A stretch of 64,000 nucleotides of DNA, from the NCBI GenBank assembly GCA_947626165.1, contig CANQRG010000007.1, positions 87,839 through 151,838 on the forward strand. Reading direction: 5' to 3'. Source of the DNA: an uncultured Clostridia bacterium. GTDB lineage: Bacteria; Bacillota; Clostridia; Oscillospirales; Ruminococcaceae. Under the pieces are notes generated by a model. It saw nothing but the letters and a program-made list of their open reading frames with translations, was not told the DNA's origin and ran no database searches. The position numbers and the translations under genes are program-made. Shown piece by piece: positions 54,182 through 62,543 of this stretch; the first letter of the stretch is position 1; every line of letters starts with the position of its first letter.

Positions 54182-55705
54182 ATGGCATATGTAATTGGTG
54201 TCGACTGCGGTACAAGCGGTACTAAAACCGTTCTGTTTGACGAAAACGGAAAAGTTATCGCCTCAAAAACGATAGAGTACCCTATGTATCAGCCAAAAAA
54301 CGGCTATGCTGAACAGGACCCTGCCGACTGGGCAGACGCTATGATCAATACTATCAAGGCTGTTATGTCGCAAAGCGGAGTTTCTAAAGAAGACGTCAAA
54401 GGCGTTGGAATTTCAGGACAAATGCACGGTCTTGTTATGCTGGATAAAGACGGCAATGTTTTGAGAAAGTCGATCATTTGGTGCGATCAAAGAACCGCTA
54501 AAGAAGTCGAAGAAATGAATAAAAAGCTAGGCGAGAAAAAGCTTATCGAGATTACCGCCAACCCTGCCCTTACCGGCTGGACGGCTGCTAAAATTCTCTG
54601 GGTCAAGAATAACGAGCCTGAGATTTATGAAAAGTGCGCTCATATTCTCCTGCCTAAAGACTACCTCAGATATGTTCTAACGGGCGAGTTTGCAACTGAG
54701 GTTTCAGACGCTTCGGGAATGCAGCTTTTGAATGTTCCTAACAGATGCTGGTCTGACGAGGTTTTATCGGCTTTAGAAATTGATAAGAGCCTTCTCGGAA
54801 AGGTTTATGAAAGCTGTGAGGTAACAGGCGAGGTTACGGCTAAAATGGCTGAATTGACAGGTCTAAAAGAGGGAACGATAGTTGTCGGCGGAGCAGGCGA
54901 CAATGCCGCTGCTGCTGTCGGAACAGGCGTTGTCGAGGACGGAAAAGCGTTCACAACGATCGGTACATCGGGTGTTGTCTTTGCACACATATCAAGCATT
55001 TCAATCGATCCAAAGGGACGTGTTCATACTTGCTGTGCGGCTGTTCCGAACTCGTGGCACGTTATGGGTGTTACCCAAGGCGCAGGGCTGTCTCTTAAAT
55101 GGTTTAGAGACAACTTCTGCAATGCTGAAAAAGAAACCGCGTCACTTATGGGCGTTGACGAATACTACCTGATGGACAAAGAGGTTGAAACTGTTCCGGT
55201 CGGAGCTAACAGACTTCTCTATCTGCCTTATCTTATGGGCGAGAGAACTCCCCACCTTGACCCTGACGCAAGAGGTGTGTTCTTTGGTCTTTCAGCTATG
55301 CACACAAAAAAGGATATGCTTCGTGCGGTTCTGGAGGGTGTTTCATATTCGCTTCGTGACTGCGTTGAAGTATTCAGGGAAATGGACATAAACGTATCTG
55401 ATATGATGGCTTGCGGTGGCGGCGGAACATCTCCGCTGTGGCGTTCAATGCTCGCTGATTTGTATAACTGTCCTGTTAAGACTGTTGCATCCAAGGAAGG
55501 TCCTGCTCTGGGCGTTGCGCTTCTCGCAACCGTTGGCGCAGGAATTTACACCAGTGTTCCCGAAGCTTGTAATGCGGTAATCAAAACTGATAAAACGCAG
55601 GAGCCTATAGCTGAGAACGTACCAAAGTACGAAAAATACTATCAGCTTTACCGTGAGATTTACCCTGCGCTCAAAGCAAGCTACAAAAAGCTTGGCGCTA
55701 TGTAA
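54182..55705 (+). CDS. xylB: xylulokinase
   Basis: A 507-residue FGGY-family sugar kinase that phosphorylates D-xylulose. The family start IGVDCGTSGTKTVLFD, the substrate motif GISGQMHGLVMLD near residue 80, and the late GGGGTSPLWRSMLADLYNCPV near 415 are all typical of XylB. GGAGGAAA precedes the ATG. tal follows after 55 bp, linking xylulose-5-phosphate production with the non-oxidative pentose pathway. No xylose isomerase or transporter is in the window. Confidence 0.95.
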   Translation: MAYVIGVDCGTSGTKTVLFDENGKVIASKTIEYPMYQPKNGYAEQDPADWADAMINTIKAVMSQSGVSKEDVKGVGISGQMHGLVMLDKDGNVLRKSIIWCDQRTAKEVEEMNKKLGEKKLIEITANPALTGWTAAKILWVKNNEPEIYEKCAHILLPKDYLRYVLTGEFATEVSDASGMQLLNVPNRCWSDEVLSALEIDKSLLGKVYESCEVTGEVTAKMAELTGLKEGTIVVGGAGDNAAAAVGTGVVEDGKAFTTIGTSGVVFAHISSISIDPKGRVHTCCAAVPNSWHVMGVTQGAGLSLKWFRDNFCNAEKETASLMGVDEYYLMDKEVETVPVGANRLLYLPYLMGERTPHLDPDARGVFFGLSAMHTKKDMLRAVLEGVSYSLRDCVEVFREMDINVSDMMACGGGGTSPLWRSMLADLYNCPVKTVASKEGPALGVALLATVGAGIYTSVPEACNAVIKTDKTQEPIAENVPKYEKYYQLYREIYPALKASYKKLGAM

Positions 55706-55760
55706 CTAATTGAATAAAACCTGATTTTTCAGGAAATATATAATTGAAAGGAATTTTATT

Positions 55761-56408
55761 ATGAAATTATTTATCGACACAGCCAATGTTGACGACATCA
55801 GAGAGGCAAATGATTTAGGCGTTATCTGCGGAGTTACAACAAATCCGTCTTTAATTGCTAAAGAGGGCAGAGTTTTTCAAGATGTTGTAAAGGAAATCAC
55901 TGAAATCGTAGATGGACCTATCTCGGCTGAGGTTATCTCGCTTGAGGCAGACAAAATGGTCGAGGAGGCTAAACCTCTTGCCGCTATGCACAAAAACATT
56001 GTAATCAAAATACCGATGTGCGCTGAGGGACTTAAGGCTACCAAACAGCTTACAGCTCTCGGAATAAAGACAAACGTAACGCTAATCTTTTCAGCTGCTC
56101 AAGCACTGTTAGCAGCAAAAGCTGGTGCTACCTATGTTTCCCCGTTCTTAGGCAGGCTTGACGATATCGGAATGGAGGGTTTGAACCTTATTGAAGAAAT
56201 CGTAGAAATATTCGACGCACAGGCTATTGAAACAGAGATAATTGCTGCTTCTATAAGAAATCCAATTCACGTTACTGCTGCTGCAAGGCTTGGCTGCGAT
56301 ATTGCTACAATTCCAATGAGCGTTATTAAACAAATGATTCATCACCCTCTTACCGACAGTGGAATTGAAAGGTTCTTAAAAGACTGGGAAGGCGTCGAAA
56401 CTAAGTAA
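55761..56408 (+). CDS. tal: transaldolase (short type)
   Basis: A 215-residue TIM-barrel class I aldolase of the TalC/FSA group. The start [16 protein letters not shown] is typical, the Schiff-base Lys is in [12 protein letters not shown] near residue 83, and [11 protein letters not shown] near 129 has Phe where fructose-6-phosphate aldolase has Tyr, so transaldolase activity is favoured. GAAAGGAA precedes the ATG. It acts downstream of xylB. Confidence 0.92.
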   Translation: MKLFIDTANVDDIREANDLGVICGVTTNPSLIAKEGRVFQDVVKEITEIVDGPISAEVISLEADKMVEEAKPLAAMHKNIVIKIPMCAEGLKATKQLTALGIKTNVTLIFSAAQALLAAKAGATYVSPFLGRLDDIGMEGLNLIEEIVEIFDAQAIETEIIAASIRNPIHVTAAARLGCDIATIPMSVIKQMIHHPLTDSGIERFLKDWEGVETK

Positions 56409-56434
56409 CTACTCATTACAATTAATATTAACAA

Positions 56435-56466
56435 AAACAGAGTCTGAATAATCAGGCTCTGTTTTT
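56435..56466 (+). terminator. xylB-tal terminator
   Basis: AACAGAG-CTGA / TCAG-CTCTGTT stem with one mismatch, followed by six T. Confidence 0.88.
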
Positions 56467-56478
56467 TCAGGTTTGTTA

Positions 56479-56512
56479 AAAAATACCGCCCAGACATTTC
56501 TGCCTGAGCGGT
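56479..56512 (-). terminator. terminator of the FN3 protein gene
   Basis: On the minus strand ACCGC-CAG-CA / TG-CTG-GCGGT arms with small mismatches, followed by ATTTTTT. Confidence 0.8.
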
Positions 56513-56524
56513 TATTATCAAATC

Positions 56525-58006
56525 TTATTTTACTTTTTTACTAACAACCTTAGACCATTTACCGTTAAACTTCTTACCATTTGCAAGCTTATAAGCTCTT
56601 ACTTTAATGAAGTATTTCTTCTTTGATTTAAGGTTCTTGATCGTTACCTTATTTTTCTTAACTGTAACAGTCTTCTTGTTTTTAGTAAATTTATTATTTG
56701 TAGCAGCTTTAACTTCGTAACCTGTTGCTCCGCTTACCTTTTTCCAAGAAACATTCAGTTTCTTTTTCTTTGCCTTAAGCTGAACATTTTTTACTTTTGC
56801 AGGTTTAGCAACAGTTGTTGTAATATTCGGTGCTGCTGTTGCTCTAGGTGCAGCTGTTGTTGGCGCTGCTGTAGGAGTTGACGGTTTGTTTGAACCTGAC
56901 GGATTATTTGAACCCGATGGGTTGTTTGAACCTGACGGATTGTTCGAACCTGATGGATTGTTTGAACCTGACGGATTATCCGAGGACGGTTCATCAACAT
57001 TAAGTCCTGTTCCCGTCAATGTGAATGTAATTGAAATTGTCTGGAACACTTCATCGCCAAAAAGATCTATGTTGTAGTCCGGTTGTGACCACCAGGGATT
57101 CCATGGGCAAATATCAAAATCCTTTGAGTACTCACCCATAGATGTTACAGGGAATGGTGAATCTGGACTAGCAAAATGAATAGGTATATCGTATGACTCA
57201 CCATTTATTAAAATTTCATCTAAAACTATTTTCGTAATTGAGTTAGGGATAATATCCGCCGCATTTTGAGAATAAAGGCGAAAAGCAGTACCGCCAGCAC
57301 CTCTGTTAAGTTCTTCTGCTGTAATGGTATATGTACCATCCTTTAGTACATCAACCCTATTAGTTGTCAACGGATCACCATCATTATCTACCAAATAAAC
57401 AGGCAAAGCACCCTCTGGAACTGGTTTTGTTGTTTCACCCTCTGGTGGCTGCGGCAATTTAGATGGGTCAGGTTCCTTGTTATAAAGACCTATAAGCTCA
57501 ACATTCTCTTGAGTGTTGCAATATTTGTTATTGTACTGAGCATCACCTGTTTTAGCATCTACAAAATGTACTGCTAAATACAATAAATTCTCTGTATAAA
57601 TCTCAGTACCATCACCCGTCCATTTTACTACGTATGTTCCTCTTTCCTTGTCAATTAATGTTGCCGGGTTAGCAGTACCTTCTTCATAGCTAGTCCAACC
57701 ATCACCAACACTGTAACCCATATATGCCTTTAAGGGGTGATTGACATTAACATTAACAATCTGAAAGGCAATATAGAGTTCCTTTGCGTGATAAACGTCA
57801 GGCACAGCTACCGGCTTATTAAAGCTGTAAACAAGCCGATACTGAGAAGTATCTGCCTGATCCGATTTAGTGAGCCATCCGCCCGATGGCGGGTCAATAA
57901 GTCCATCTGCATTAGCAGCAGATGCTGATGTGAATGATGCAATAGCAACAGATGACAATGCCATAATTGCCGCTGTTACACCGCATAGAAGTTTCTTTAA
58001 CTTCAT
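56525..58006 (-). CDS. secreted protein with Ser-Asn-Asn-Pro repeats and fibronectin III domain
   Basis: A 493-residue exported protein. The signal peptide is at residues 1-31 (LLCGVTAAIMALSSVAIASF). A beta-rich N-terminal region of about 310 residues without a recognised catalytic motif is followed by a low-complexity spacer of repeated SNNPSG units, a Thr/Ala/Pro-rich linker and a C-terminal fibronectin type III domain (KLNVSWKKVSGATGYEVKA) ending in Lys-rich sequence. The basic end may bind the cell wall. The start was set at ATG 58006 behind AGGAGG; the open frame runs 21 codons further upstream. A role in binding plant or host polymers is a guess. Confidence 0.8.
   Translation of the reverse strand: MKLKKLLCGVTAAIMALSSVAIASFTSASAANADGLIDPPSGGWLTKSDQADTSQYRLVYSFNKPVAVPDVYHAKELYIAFQIVNVNVNHPLKAYMGYSVGDGWTSYEEGTANPATLIDKERGTYVVKWTGDGTEIYTENLLYLAVHFVDAKTGDAQYNNKYCNTQENVELIGLYNKEPDPSKLPQPPEGETTKPVPEGALPVYLVDNDGDPLTTNRVDVLKDGTYTITAEELNRGAGGTAFRLYSQNAADIIPNSITKIVLDEILINGESYDIPIHFASPDSPFPVTSMGEYSKDFDICPWNPWWSQPDYNIDLFGDEVFQTISITFTLTGTGLNVDEPSSDNPSGSNNPSGSNNPSGSNNPSGSNNPSGSNKPSTPTAAPTTAAPRATAAPNITTTVAKPAKVKNVQLKAKKKKLNVSWKKVSGATGYEVKAATNNKFTKNKKTVTVKKNKVTIKNLKSKKKYFIKVRAYKLANGKKFNGKWSKVVSKKVK
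56890..56979 (-). repeat. 18-bp in-frame tandem repeat
   Basis: Five consecutive 18-bp units of the form TTGAACCTGACGGATTAT (as read on the + strand) with few silent differences. They encode the SNNPSG units of the secreted FN3 protein. Unit number is likely to vary between strains by slippage. Confidence 0.9.
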
Positions 58007-58059
58007 TTTAAATTCCTCCTCAATAATTCCTATAATATATCGTTTATCGATACATCTAC

Positions 58060-58088
58060 ATTTTAACATTTATCCTTAAAAATATCAA
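58060..58088 (-). promoter_or_regulatory. promoter of the FN3 protein gene
   Basis: On the minus strand TTGATA (58088-58083), 17 bp, TAAAAT (58065-58060). The stretch 58089-58335 beyond it is AT-rich and holds no gene that I can support. Confidence 0.6.
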
Positions 58089-58335
58089 TAGATTTTCTAT
58101 TTTCGACTTGATTTTTGTATATTTACTCAAAAGATAAGTTGGTTTTTTGTGCAACTTTCATCTACATAAATGTATTATTTTACATATTTCTTATTTATTA
58201 CATTTGGTAATGCTTTTACAAAAACTTCGTAATAAAAAACACGCCCTGCTTATTACGCAAAGCGTGAATTTTTTATATCTTACGACTTATCTGAAGTTTA
58301 ATTCGCCGTTTTGGAAACTTCAACTTATTTCTGCA

Positions 58336-58369
58336 ATAAAAAGGCGGCGAAGCCTAATAGGCTCGCCGC
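58336..58369 (-). terminator. tRNA-Gly/Asp terminator
   Basis: GCGGCGAGCC / GGCT-TCGCCGC arms followed by TTTTTATT on the minus strand, directly at the 3' end of tRNA-Gly. Confidence 0.88.
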
Positions 58370-58445
58370 TGGAGCGGGCAACGAGGCTCGAACTCGCTAC
58401 CTCCACCTTGGCAAGGTGGCGCTCTACCAGATGAGCTATGCCCGC
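58370..58445 (-). tRNA. tRNA-Gly (GCC)
   Basis: 76 bases with encoded CCA. The acceptor GCGGGCA pairs with TGCCCGC, the anticodon stem is CCACC / GGTGG with loop TTGCCAA (GCC), and the T loop is TTCGAGC. Confidence 0.96.
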
Positions 58446-58449
58446 AAAA

Positions 58450-58526
58450 TGGCGACCTGGATGGGAGTCGAACCCACGACCTCTAGCGTGACAGGCTAGC
58501 GTTCTAACCAACTGAACTACCAGGCC
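58450..58526 (-). tRNA. tRNA-Asp (GTC)
   Basis: 77 bases with encoded CCA. The acceptor GGCCTGG pairs with CCAGGTC, the anticodon stem is CTAGC / GCTAG with loop CTGTCAC (GTC). It lies 4 bp before tRNA-Gly in the direction of transcription. Confidence 0.95.
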
Positions 58527-58566
58527 ACAAGCCCTCGCTCTTGCAAGGACCCAAGAAGGAAATAAT

Positions 58567-58596
58567 GAAAAAATACTGCAGCAGATATGCTACTGC
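58567..58596 (-). terminator. second hairpin terminator after tRNA-Val
   Basis: GCAG-AG / CT-CTGC arms followed by AGTATTTTTT on the minus strand. Confidence 0.65.
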
Positions 58597-58598
58597 AC

Positions 58599-58653
58599 AA
58601 AAAAATTGTTGTCATCAGCCAGCCTGTATCAGGCAATGTGATGCATGCAACAT
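58599..58653 (-). terminator. tRNA-Val terminator
   Basis: Three nested stems: TGTTG / CAACA, CATCA / TGATG and GCCTG / CAGGC. Seven T follow on the minus strand. It separates tRNA-Val from tRNA-Asp/Gly. Confidence 0.75.
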
Positions 58654-58660
58654 CAGCTGC

Positions 58661-58736
58661 TGGTGGGAACAACAGGGCTCGAACCTGTGACCCTCTGCTT
58701 GTAAGGCAGATGCTCTCCCAGCTGAGCTATGCTCCC
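58661..58736 (-). tRNA. tRNA-Val (TAC)
   Basis: 76 bases with encoded CCA. The acceptor GGGAGCA pairs with TGTTCCC with one wobble and an adjustment, the anticodon stem is TCTGC / GCAGA with loop CTTACAA (TAC), and the T arm is ACAGG / CCTGT. Confidence 0.95.
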
Positions 58737-58866
58737 ATTTAACCGCTGTTTAGTCAGCGACTTATATATTATATATTGTTTCAGACAGCTTGTCAAGTAC
58801 TTTACAAATATTTTTTACATTATTTTTAAAATTTTTTGAGATGTTTAATTCGCACATAACACATAA

Positions 58867-58894
58867 ATAAAAAGACTGCCCTAATGAGCAGTCT
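58867..58894 (-). terminator. terminator of the 58918 gene
   Basis: AGACTGC / GCAGTCT stem followed by TTTTTA on the minus strand. Confidence 0.85.
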
Positions 58895-58917
58895 AAGATA
58901 CAAAGTCAATATACAAA

Positions 58918-59883
58918 CTATTCAGTTTTATCTCCAGGCGTTTTAGTTTCATTAACTGTATCGCCCACTGTTTTTTCATGCCTATCCTGCGCTTCCTGAA
59001 CAGCCTTTTCAGCTTTAGGCAGTTCAAGTTCCTTTAACTTAGCGTTTTCCTCCTCAAGAATTTTCATAAGTTCTTCTATAGCGCTGTTTGTAGGCTTTGT
59101 AAGGTCTTGTTTCATTTCAACAAGATCGTCCTTATTAACGCCTTCTTCAATAAGAGGTTCATTCAGAATTTCCGAATCCTTAACATCTGAGGACTGATCA
59201 GGCACACTCTCCTGATGGATATTATGCAATTTTTCTCTTTCGTTTACGAAGTCATCAAAAGAAGACTGTAAATCTTCTTCGGTATTTTCAGTATCCGCTT
59301 GATGTCTTTCGTGCCTTCTTTCAACAGCGGCAAGCTGTTTTGTCTTGCTGTGCTTTCCCAATGCTAAGAAAATAATCATCAATATCGCGGGAATACCAAT
59401 AAAAATAACATATCCAAGTGTTGAATTAGATAGGACAATAATTTTTCCAATCAACTCAAACTGATAATTTGCAATTCCGACAATTTTATTTCCCTTTACC
59501 ATGGTAGAATCCTCTGAGTTGTCGAATTTCAGTTCATAGTAAAGCTCATTATCTTCGTTTACCAAATCAACAAAACGCATAGCGGTCGTACCATACGTTG
59601 TTCCGTTCTTTCCTGAAACATCATCTGCAATAACGACCTTACCTTTATCCTTCTGAGAAGGTTTGCCGTTTGTTGCAAAAATCAATGAGTTTTTCTTGAT
59701 TTTCGGAGACATATAATCGTCATGTATCAGATAAAGGCTGTATCCTCCTACGCTAGGAGTAACATTTTCATTTTTGAATGCAATATGCACTAGTACAACA
59801 AATGCCGTCGAAAGAATCAAAATAATTAAAAATATAATTCCCAAAACCTTGCAAGGAGAAGTTCTCGTCTCTTCATTATCCAT
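58918..59883 (-). CDS. SipW-like signal-peptidase homologue lacking catalytic residues
   Basis: A 321-residue protein. A membrane helix at about 13-35 is followed by an S26B-type fold: YLIHDDYMSPKIKKNSLIFA at 51-70 aligns with the SGSMEPTI-GDLVIV block, TTAMRFVDLV at 99-108 with the THRIVEI block, then GIANYQFELIGKI and a second helix at about 165-185. The catalytic Ser position is Tyr57 and the His position Met102, so proteolysis is unlikely. A 135-residue charged C-terminal tail with coiled-coil character (EELMKILEEENAKLKELELPK) follows and is not part of the peptidase. Possible roles are a scaffold or decoy in export; unproven. AAGGATG precedes the ATG. Confidence 0.6.
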   Translation of the reverse strand: MDNEETRTSPCKVLGIIFLIILILSTAFVVLVHIAFKNENVTPSVGGYSLYLIHDDYMSPKIKKNSLIFATNGKPSQKDKGKVVIADDVSGKNGTTYGTTAMRFVDLVNEDNELYYELKFDNSEDSTMVKGNKIVGIANYQFELIGKIIVLSNSTLGYVIFIGIPAILMIIFLALGKHSKTKQLAAVERRHERHQADTENTEEDLQSSFDDFVNEREKLHNIHQESVPDQSSDVKDSEILNEPLIEEGVNKDDLVEMKQDLTKPTNSAIEELMKILEEENAKLKELELPKAEKAVQEAQDRHEKTVGDTVNETKTPGDKTE

Positions 59884-59932
59884 AAAAGAAACATCCTTTC
59901 TTTTTTAGCTTTCATTAAAGCTTTACGGAATA

Positions 59933-59961
59933 AGTATAACATAACTTATTTGTTTTTTCAA
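59933..59961 (-). promoter_or_regulatory. promoter of the 58918 gene
   Basis: On the minus strand TTGAAA (59961-59956), 17 bp, TATACT (59938-59933). Confidence 0.68.
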
Positions 59962-60025
59962 TGTATTTTTTAAAATCAGTATAAAACCTCGTCTGTAAAT
60001 TAAAATAAAATTAAAAAATGAAGTA

Positions 60026-60053
60026 TTGACATAAATTTTTGGTGTGTTATAAT
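60026..60053 (+). promoter_or_regulatory. tRNA-Thr promoter
   Basis: TTGACA (60026-60031), 16 bp, TATAAT (60048-60053), consensus hexamers 25 bp before the tRNA. Confidence 0.85.
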
Positions 60054-60078
60054 TACTTTTAGTCTTACAAATTAAAAT

Positions 60079-60154
60079 GCTTGTGTAGCACAGTTGGTAG
60101 TGCAGCTCATTCGTAATGAGCAGGTCGCAGGTTCGAGTCCCGTCACAAGCTCCA
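60079..60154 (+). tRNA. tRNA-Thr (CGT)
   Basis: 76 bases with encoded CCA. The acceptor GCTTGTG pairs with CACAAGC, the anticodon stem is GCTCA / TGAGC with loop TTCGTAA (CGT), and the T arm is normal. Confidence 0.95.
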
Positions 60155-60155
60155 A

Positions 60156-60188
60156 GCGGCGAGCCGTCGTAGGCTCTGCCGCATTTTT
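60156..60188 (+). terminator. tRNA-Thr terminator
   Basis: GCGGC-GAGCC / GGCTC-TGCCGC stem followed by ATTTTTTT. The GAGCC/GGCTC hairpin and T-run recur at the head of each tandem unit downstream. Confidence 0.8.
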
Positions 60189-60783
60189 TTATACTGATCA
60201 AAGTTATAGTAAGTAAAACGGCGGATTAAACCTAAGAAAAAAACGCAAGACGCAAAAGTTGCACGTTTTACAAATTGTAAATGCGAAATGGGTGCAGCGT
60301 CACGCTGCCTTTGGCAAGTTTGTCGAAGGTGGGTATTTGTATAACGGCGAATTATAAAAACTGCGTGCAGGGGTCACCCCTGCCGAGCCGCCGAAGGCTC
60401 TGCCGCTTTTTTTTATACTGATAAAAGTTATAGTAAGTAAAACGGCGGATTAAACCTAAGAAAAAACGCAAGACGTAAAATTGCACATTTTACAAATTGT
60501 ATATGCGAAATGGGTGCAGCGCCACGCTGCCTTTGGCAAGTTTGCTAAAGGTGGGTATTTGTATAACGGCGGATTATAAAAACTGCGTGCAGGGGTCACC
60601 CCTGCCGAGCCGCCGAAGGCTCTGCCGCCTTTTTTATACTGATAAAAGTTATAGTAAGTAAAACGGCGGATTAAACCTAAGAAAAAAACGCAAGACGCAA
60701 AAGTTGCACGTTTTACAAATTGTAAATGCGAAATGGGTGCAGCGTCACGCTGCCTTTGGCAAGTTTGCTAAAGGTGGGTTTTT
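60161..60783 (+). repeat. tandem array of ~222-bp non-coding units
   Basis: Units at 60161-60384, 60385-60606 and a shortened third at 60607-60783, nearly identical. Each holds, in order, the hairpin GAGCC / GGCTC with a T-run, a conserved AAACGGCGGATTAAACC block, the palindrome TTTACAA-a-TTGTAAA, the palindrome GCAGCGT-c-ACGCTGC, the hairpin CCTTTGGC / GCTAAAGG, TATAACGGCGGATTAT, and the palindrome GCAGGGGTCACCCCTGC (missing from unit 3). It starts 6 bp after tRNA-Thr. No open frame or direct-repeat/spacer pattern of a CRISPR. Related to copies A and B. Confidence 0.93.
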
Positions 60784-60805
60784 GATAATTGAATTTTAAT
60801 AATAC

Positions 60806-60834
60806 TTGATTATATAATGGAAAAGTGATATAAT
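60806..60834 (+). promoter_or_regulatory. promoter of the sugar transferase gene
   Basis: TTGATT (60806-60811), 17 bp, TATAAT (60829-60834), followed by a 95-bp leader. Confidence 0.72.
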
Positions 60835-60929
60835 AATTTTAACAAGTTTTATGCAGTAGTGAATTTTAACCTATTCGGCAAAGAGCCGAAGCAACGAAAT
60901 ATAAACAAATTTATGAAAGGCGTTGCATT

Positions 60930-62318
60930 ATGAATAATAAAGAACAGTTCAAAAGAATGATAATGTTCTTTTCCGGGTTTATAATAGCACTTGCAGTTGC
61001 CGCTGTATTCAGCGTCATATGGACGTCGTATTATAACTACAGCGAGGAATTAAAACAGTATATTTATTGGCGTAACGGTAACGTATTGCTTGTACTATTA
61101 TATATGTTGTTATATATAGTATTCGGGCGATCGTTCGGGGGATTTAGAGTAGGCTCGCTTAAAACAGTCGGACTGATTGGATCACAGGTTCTGACTGTGT
61201 TGTTTACAAACTTTTTTGCCTATATTCTAATCAGTATGATAAGCCGGGGCTTCTTACGTCTGGGGCCGACAGTGTTAATGACTATAATTGATTTTATCTG
61301 CATTATATTCTGGTCGTTTGGAAGTAAGGCTATATATGCGAGAATATATCCGCCGAAGAAAATGATTATCGTTTTCGGAAGCACTTCGGCAAGAGATCTG
61401 GTACAGAAAATGAGCGCCAGAGTCGATAAATACCTTATTTCTTCATCAATTAGTATTGAAGAACCGTTAGATGTAATAAATGAGAAAATATTAGGATATG
61501 ACGGAGTTATTCTATGCGATATCCCGTCTCAGATAAGAAACAAAATATTAAAGTATGCTTACGAACATTCAATAAGAACTTATATAAATCCCAAGCTTTC
61601 CGATATTATAATTCGAGGCGCTGATGAAGTTCATTTATTTGATACACCGCTTATTCTTAGCAAAAACATTGGATTCGGCTTTGAAGAAAAGATAATTAAA
61701 AGATTTGTCGATATATTACTTTCACTTATTGCAATTATTATATCATCGCCTTTTATGCTTATTATTGCGCTTTGTATCAAGCTTTATGACAGGGGTCCTG
61801 TTTTTTACAAGCAGACAAGACTTACTCAGGGCGGAAGAAAATTTGATGTAATTAAATTTAGAAGTATGATAGTAAATGCCGAAAAAGACGGCGTTGCACG
61901 GCTTGCCTCAGACAAGGACAGCAGAATTACTCCGATAGGTAAGTTTATAAGAAAAACCCGTCTTGACGAGCTGCCTCAGCTTTTTAACATACTTATCGGC
62001 GATATGTCCTTTGTTGGTCCCAGACCTGAACGCCCAGAAATAGCGGCGCAGTATCTTGAGGATATGCCCGAATTTAAGTTCAGATTAAAGGTCAAAGCGG
62101 GTCTTACCGGTTATGCACAGGTGCTTGGGAAGTACAATACAACCCCTTATGATAAGCTAAAGCTCGATTTGATTTATATTGAGAACCACTCTCTTTTGCT
62201 TGATTTTAAAATAATGCTCCAGACGCTGAAAATTATTTTTGTACCTGAAAGCACAGAGGGTGTTGAAATCGGTAAAACGACCGCTAAAAAGGTAAATCAA
62301 AAGATAGAGAATAAATAG
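60930..62318 (+). CDS. polyprenyl-phosphate sugar-1-phosphate transferase (exopolysaccharide initiation)
   Basis: A 462-residue protein. Four or five membrane helices in the first 150 residues are followed by a Rossmann-like central part (KKMIIVFGSTSARDLVQKM) and a C-terminal transferase domain from about 265: KRFVDILLSLIAIIISSPFM helix, FYKQTRLTQGGRKFDVIKF, and SFVGPRPERPE with GLTGYAQV. It puts the first sugar phosphate on undecaprenyl phosphate for capsule or exopolysaccharide assembly. No other polysaccharide gene is next to it here. GAAAGG is the likely ribosome site. Confidence 0.9.
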   Translation: MNNKEQFKRMIMFFSGFIIALAVAAVFSVIWTSYYNYSEELKQYIYWRNGNVLLVLLYMLLYIVFGRSFGGFRVGSLKTVGLIGSQVLTVLFTNFFAYILISMISRGFLRLGPTVLMTIIDFICIIFWSFGSKAIYARIYPPKKMIIVFGSTSARDLVQKMSARVDKYLISSSISIEEPLDVINEKILGYDGVILCDIPSQIRNKILKYAYEHSIRTYINPKLSDIIIRGADEVHLFDTPLILSKNIGFGFEEKIIKRFVDILLSLIAIIISSPFMLIIALCIKLYDRGPVFYKQTRLTQGGRKFDVIKFRSMIVNAEKDGVARLASDKDSRITPIGKFIRKTRLDELPQLFNILIGDMSFVGPRPERPEIAAQYLEDMPEFKFRLKVKAGLTGYAQVLGKYNTTPYDKLKLDLIYIENHSLLLDFKIMLQTLKIIFVPESTEGVEIGKTTAKKVNQKIENK

Positions 62319-62472
62319 TATTATATAATCAGGAAAATGAAATAATCATACAGACTTAGGTATAAAGCACAGAAATGATTGAAAAGTTTACCTTTGCGTT
62401 TGGTGTATAAGCTCTATGTCGGAGGTGCAACCTGTAGTTGCGAGAATAGAGAAAAAAGCATATGTCAGGTGG

Positions 62473-62501
62473 TAGACCTTTTGGCTAAATTGCGATATAC
62501 T
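62473..62501 (+). promoter_or_regulatory. candidate promoter of the 62544 regulator gene
   Basis: TAGACC (62473-62478), 17 bp, TATACT (62496-62501), 42 bp before the ATG. Upstream, 62319-62470 holds no gene that I can support. Confidence 0.45.
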
Positions 62502-62543
62502 ATTATCAATGCATGGCCGTGCAAAATAATAGGAGGAATTTAT

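Noticed and set aside
56890..56979. CRISPR or intergenic satellite
   Set aside because: The 18-bp repeats are in frame inside a secreted protein gene and encode SNNPSG units.
60161..60783. CRISPR array
   Set aside because: The units are about 222 bp and contiguous, without unique spacers of 30-40 bp, and no cas genes are near.
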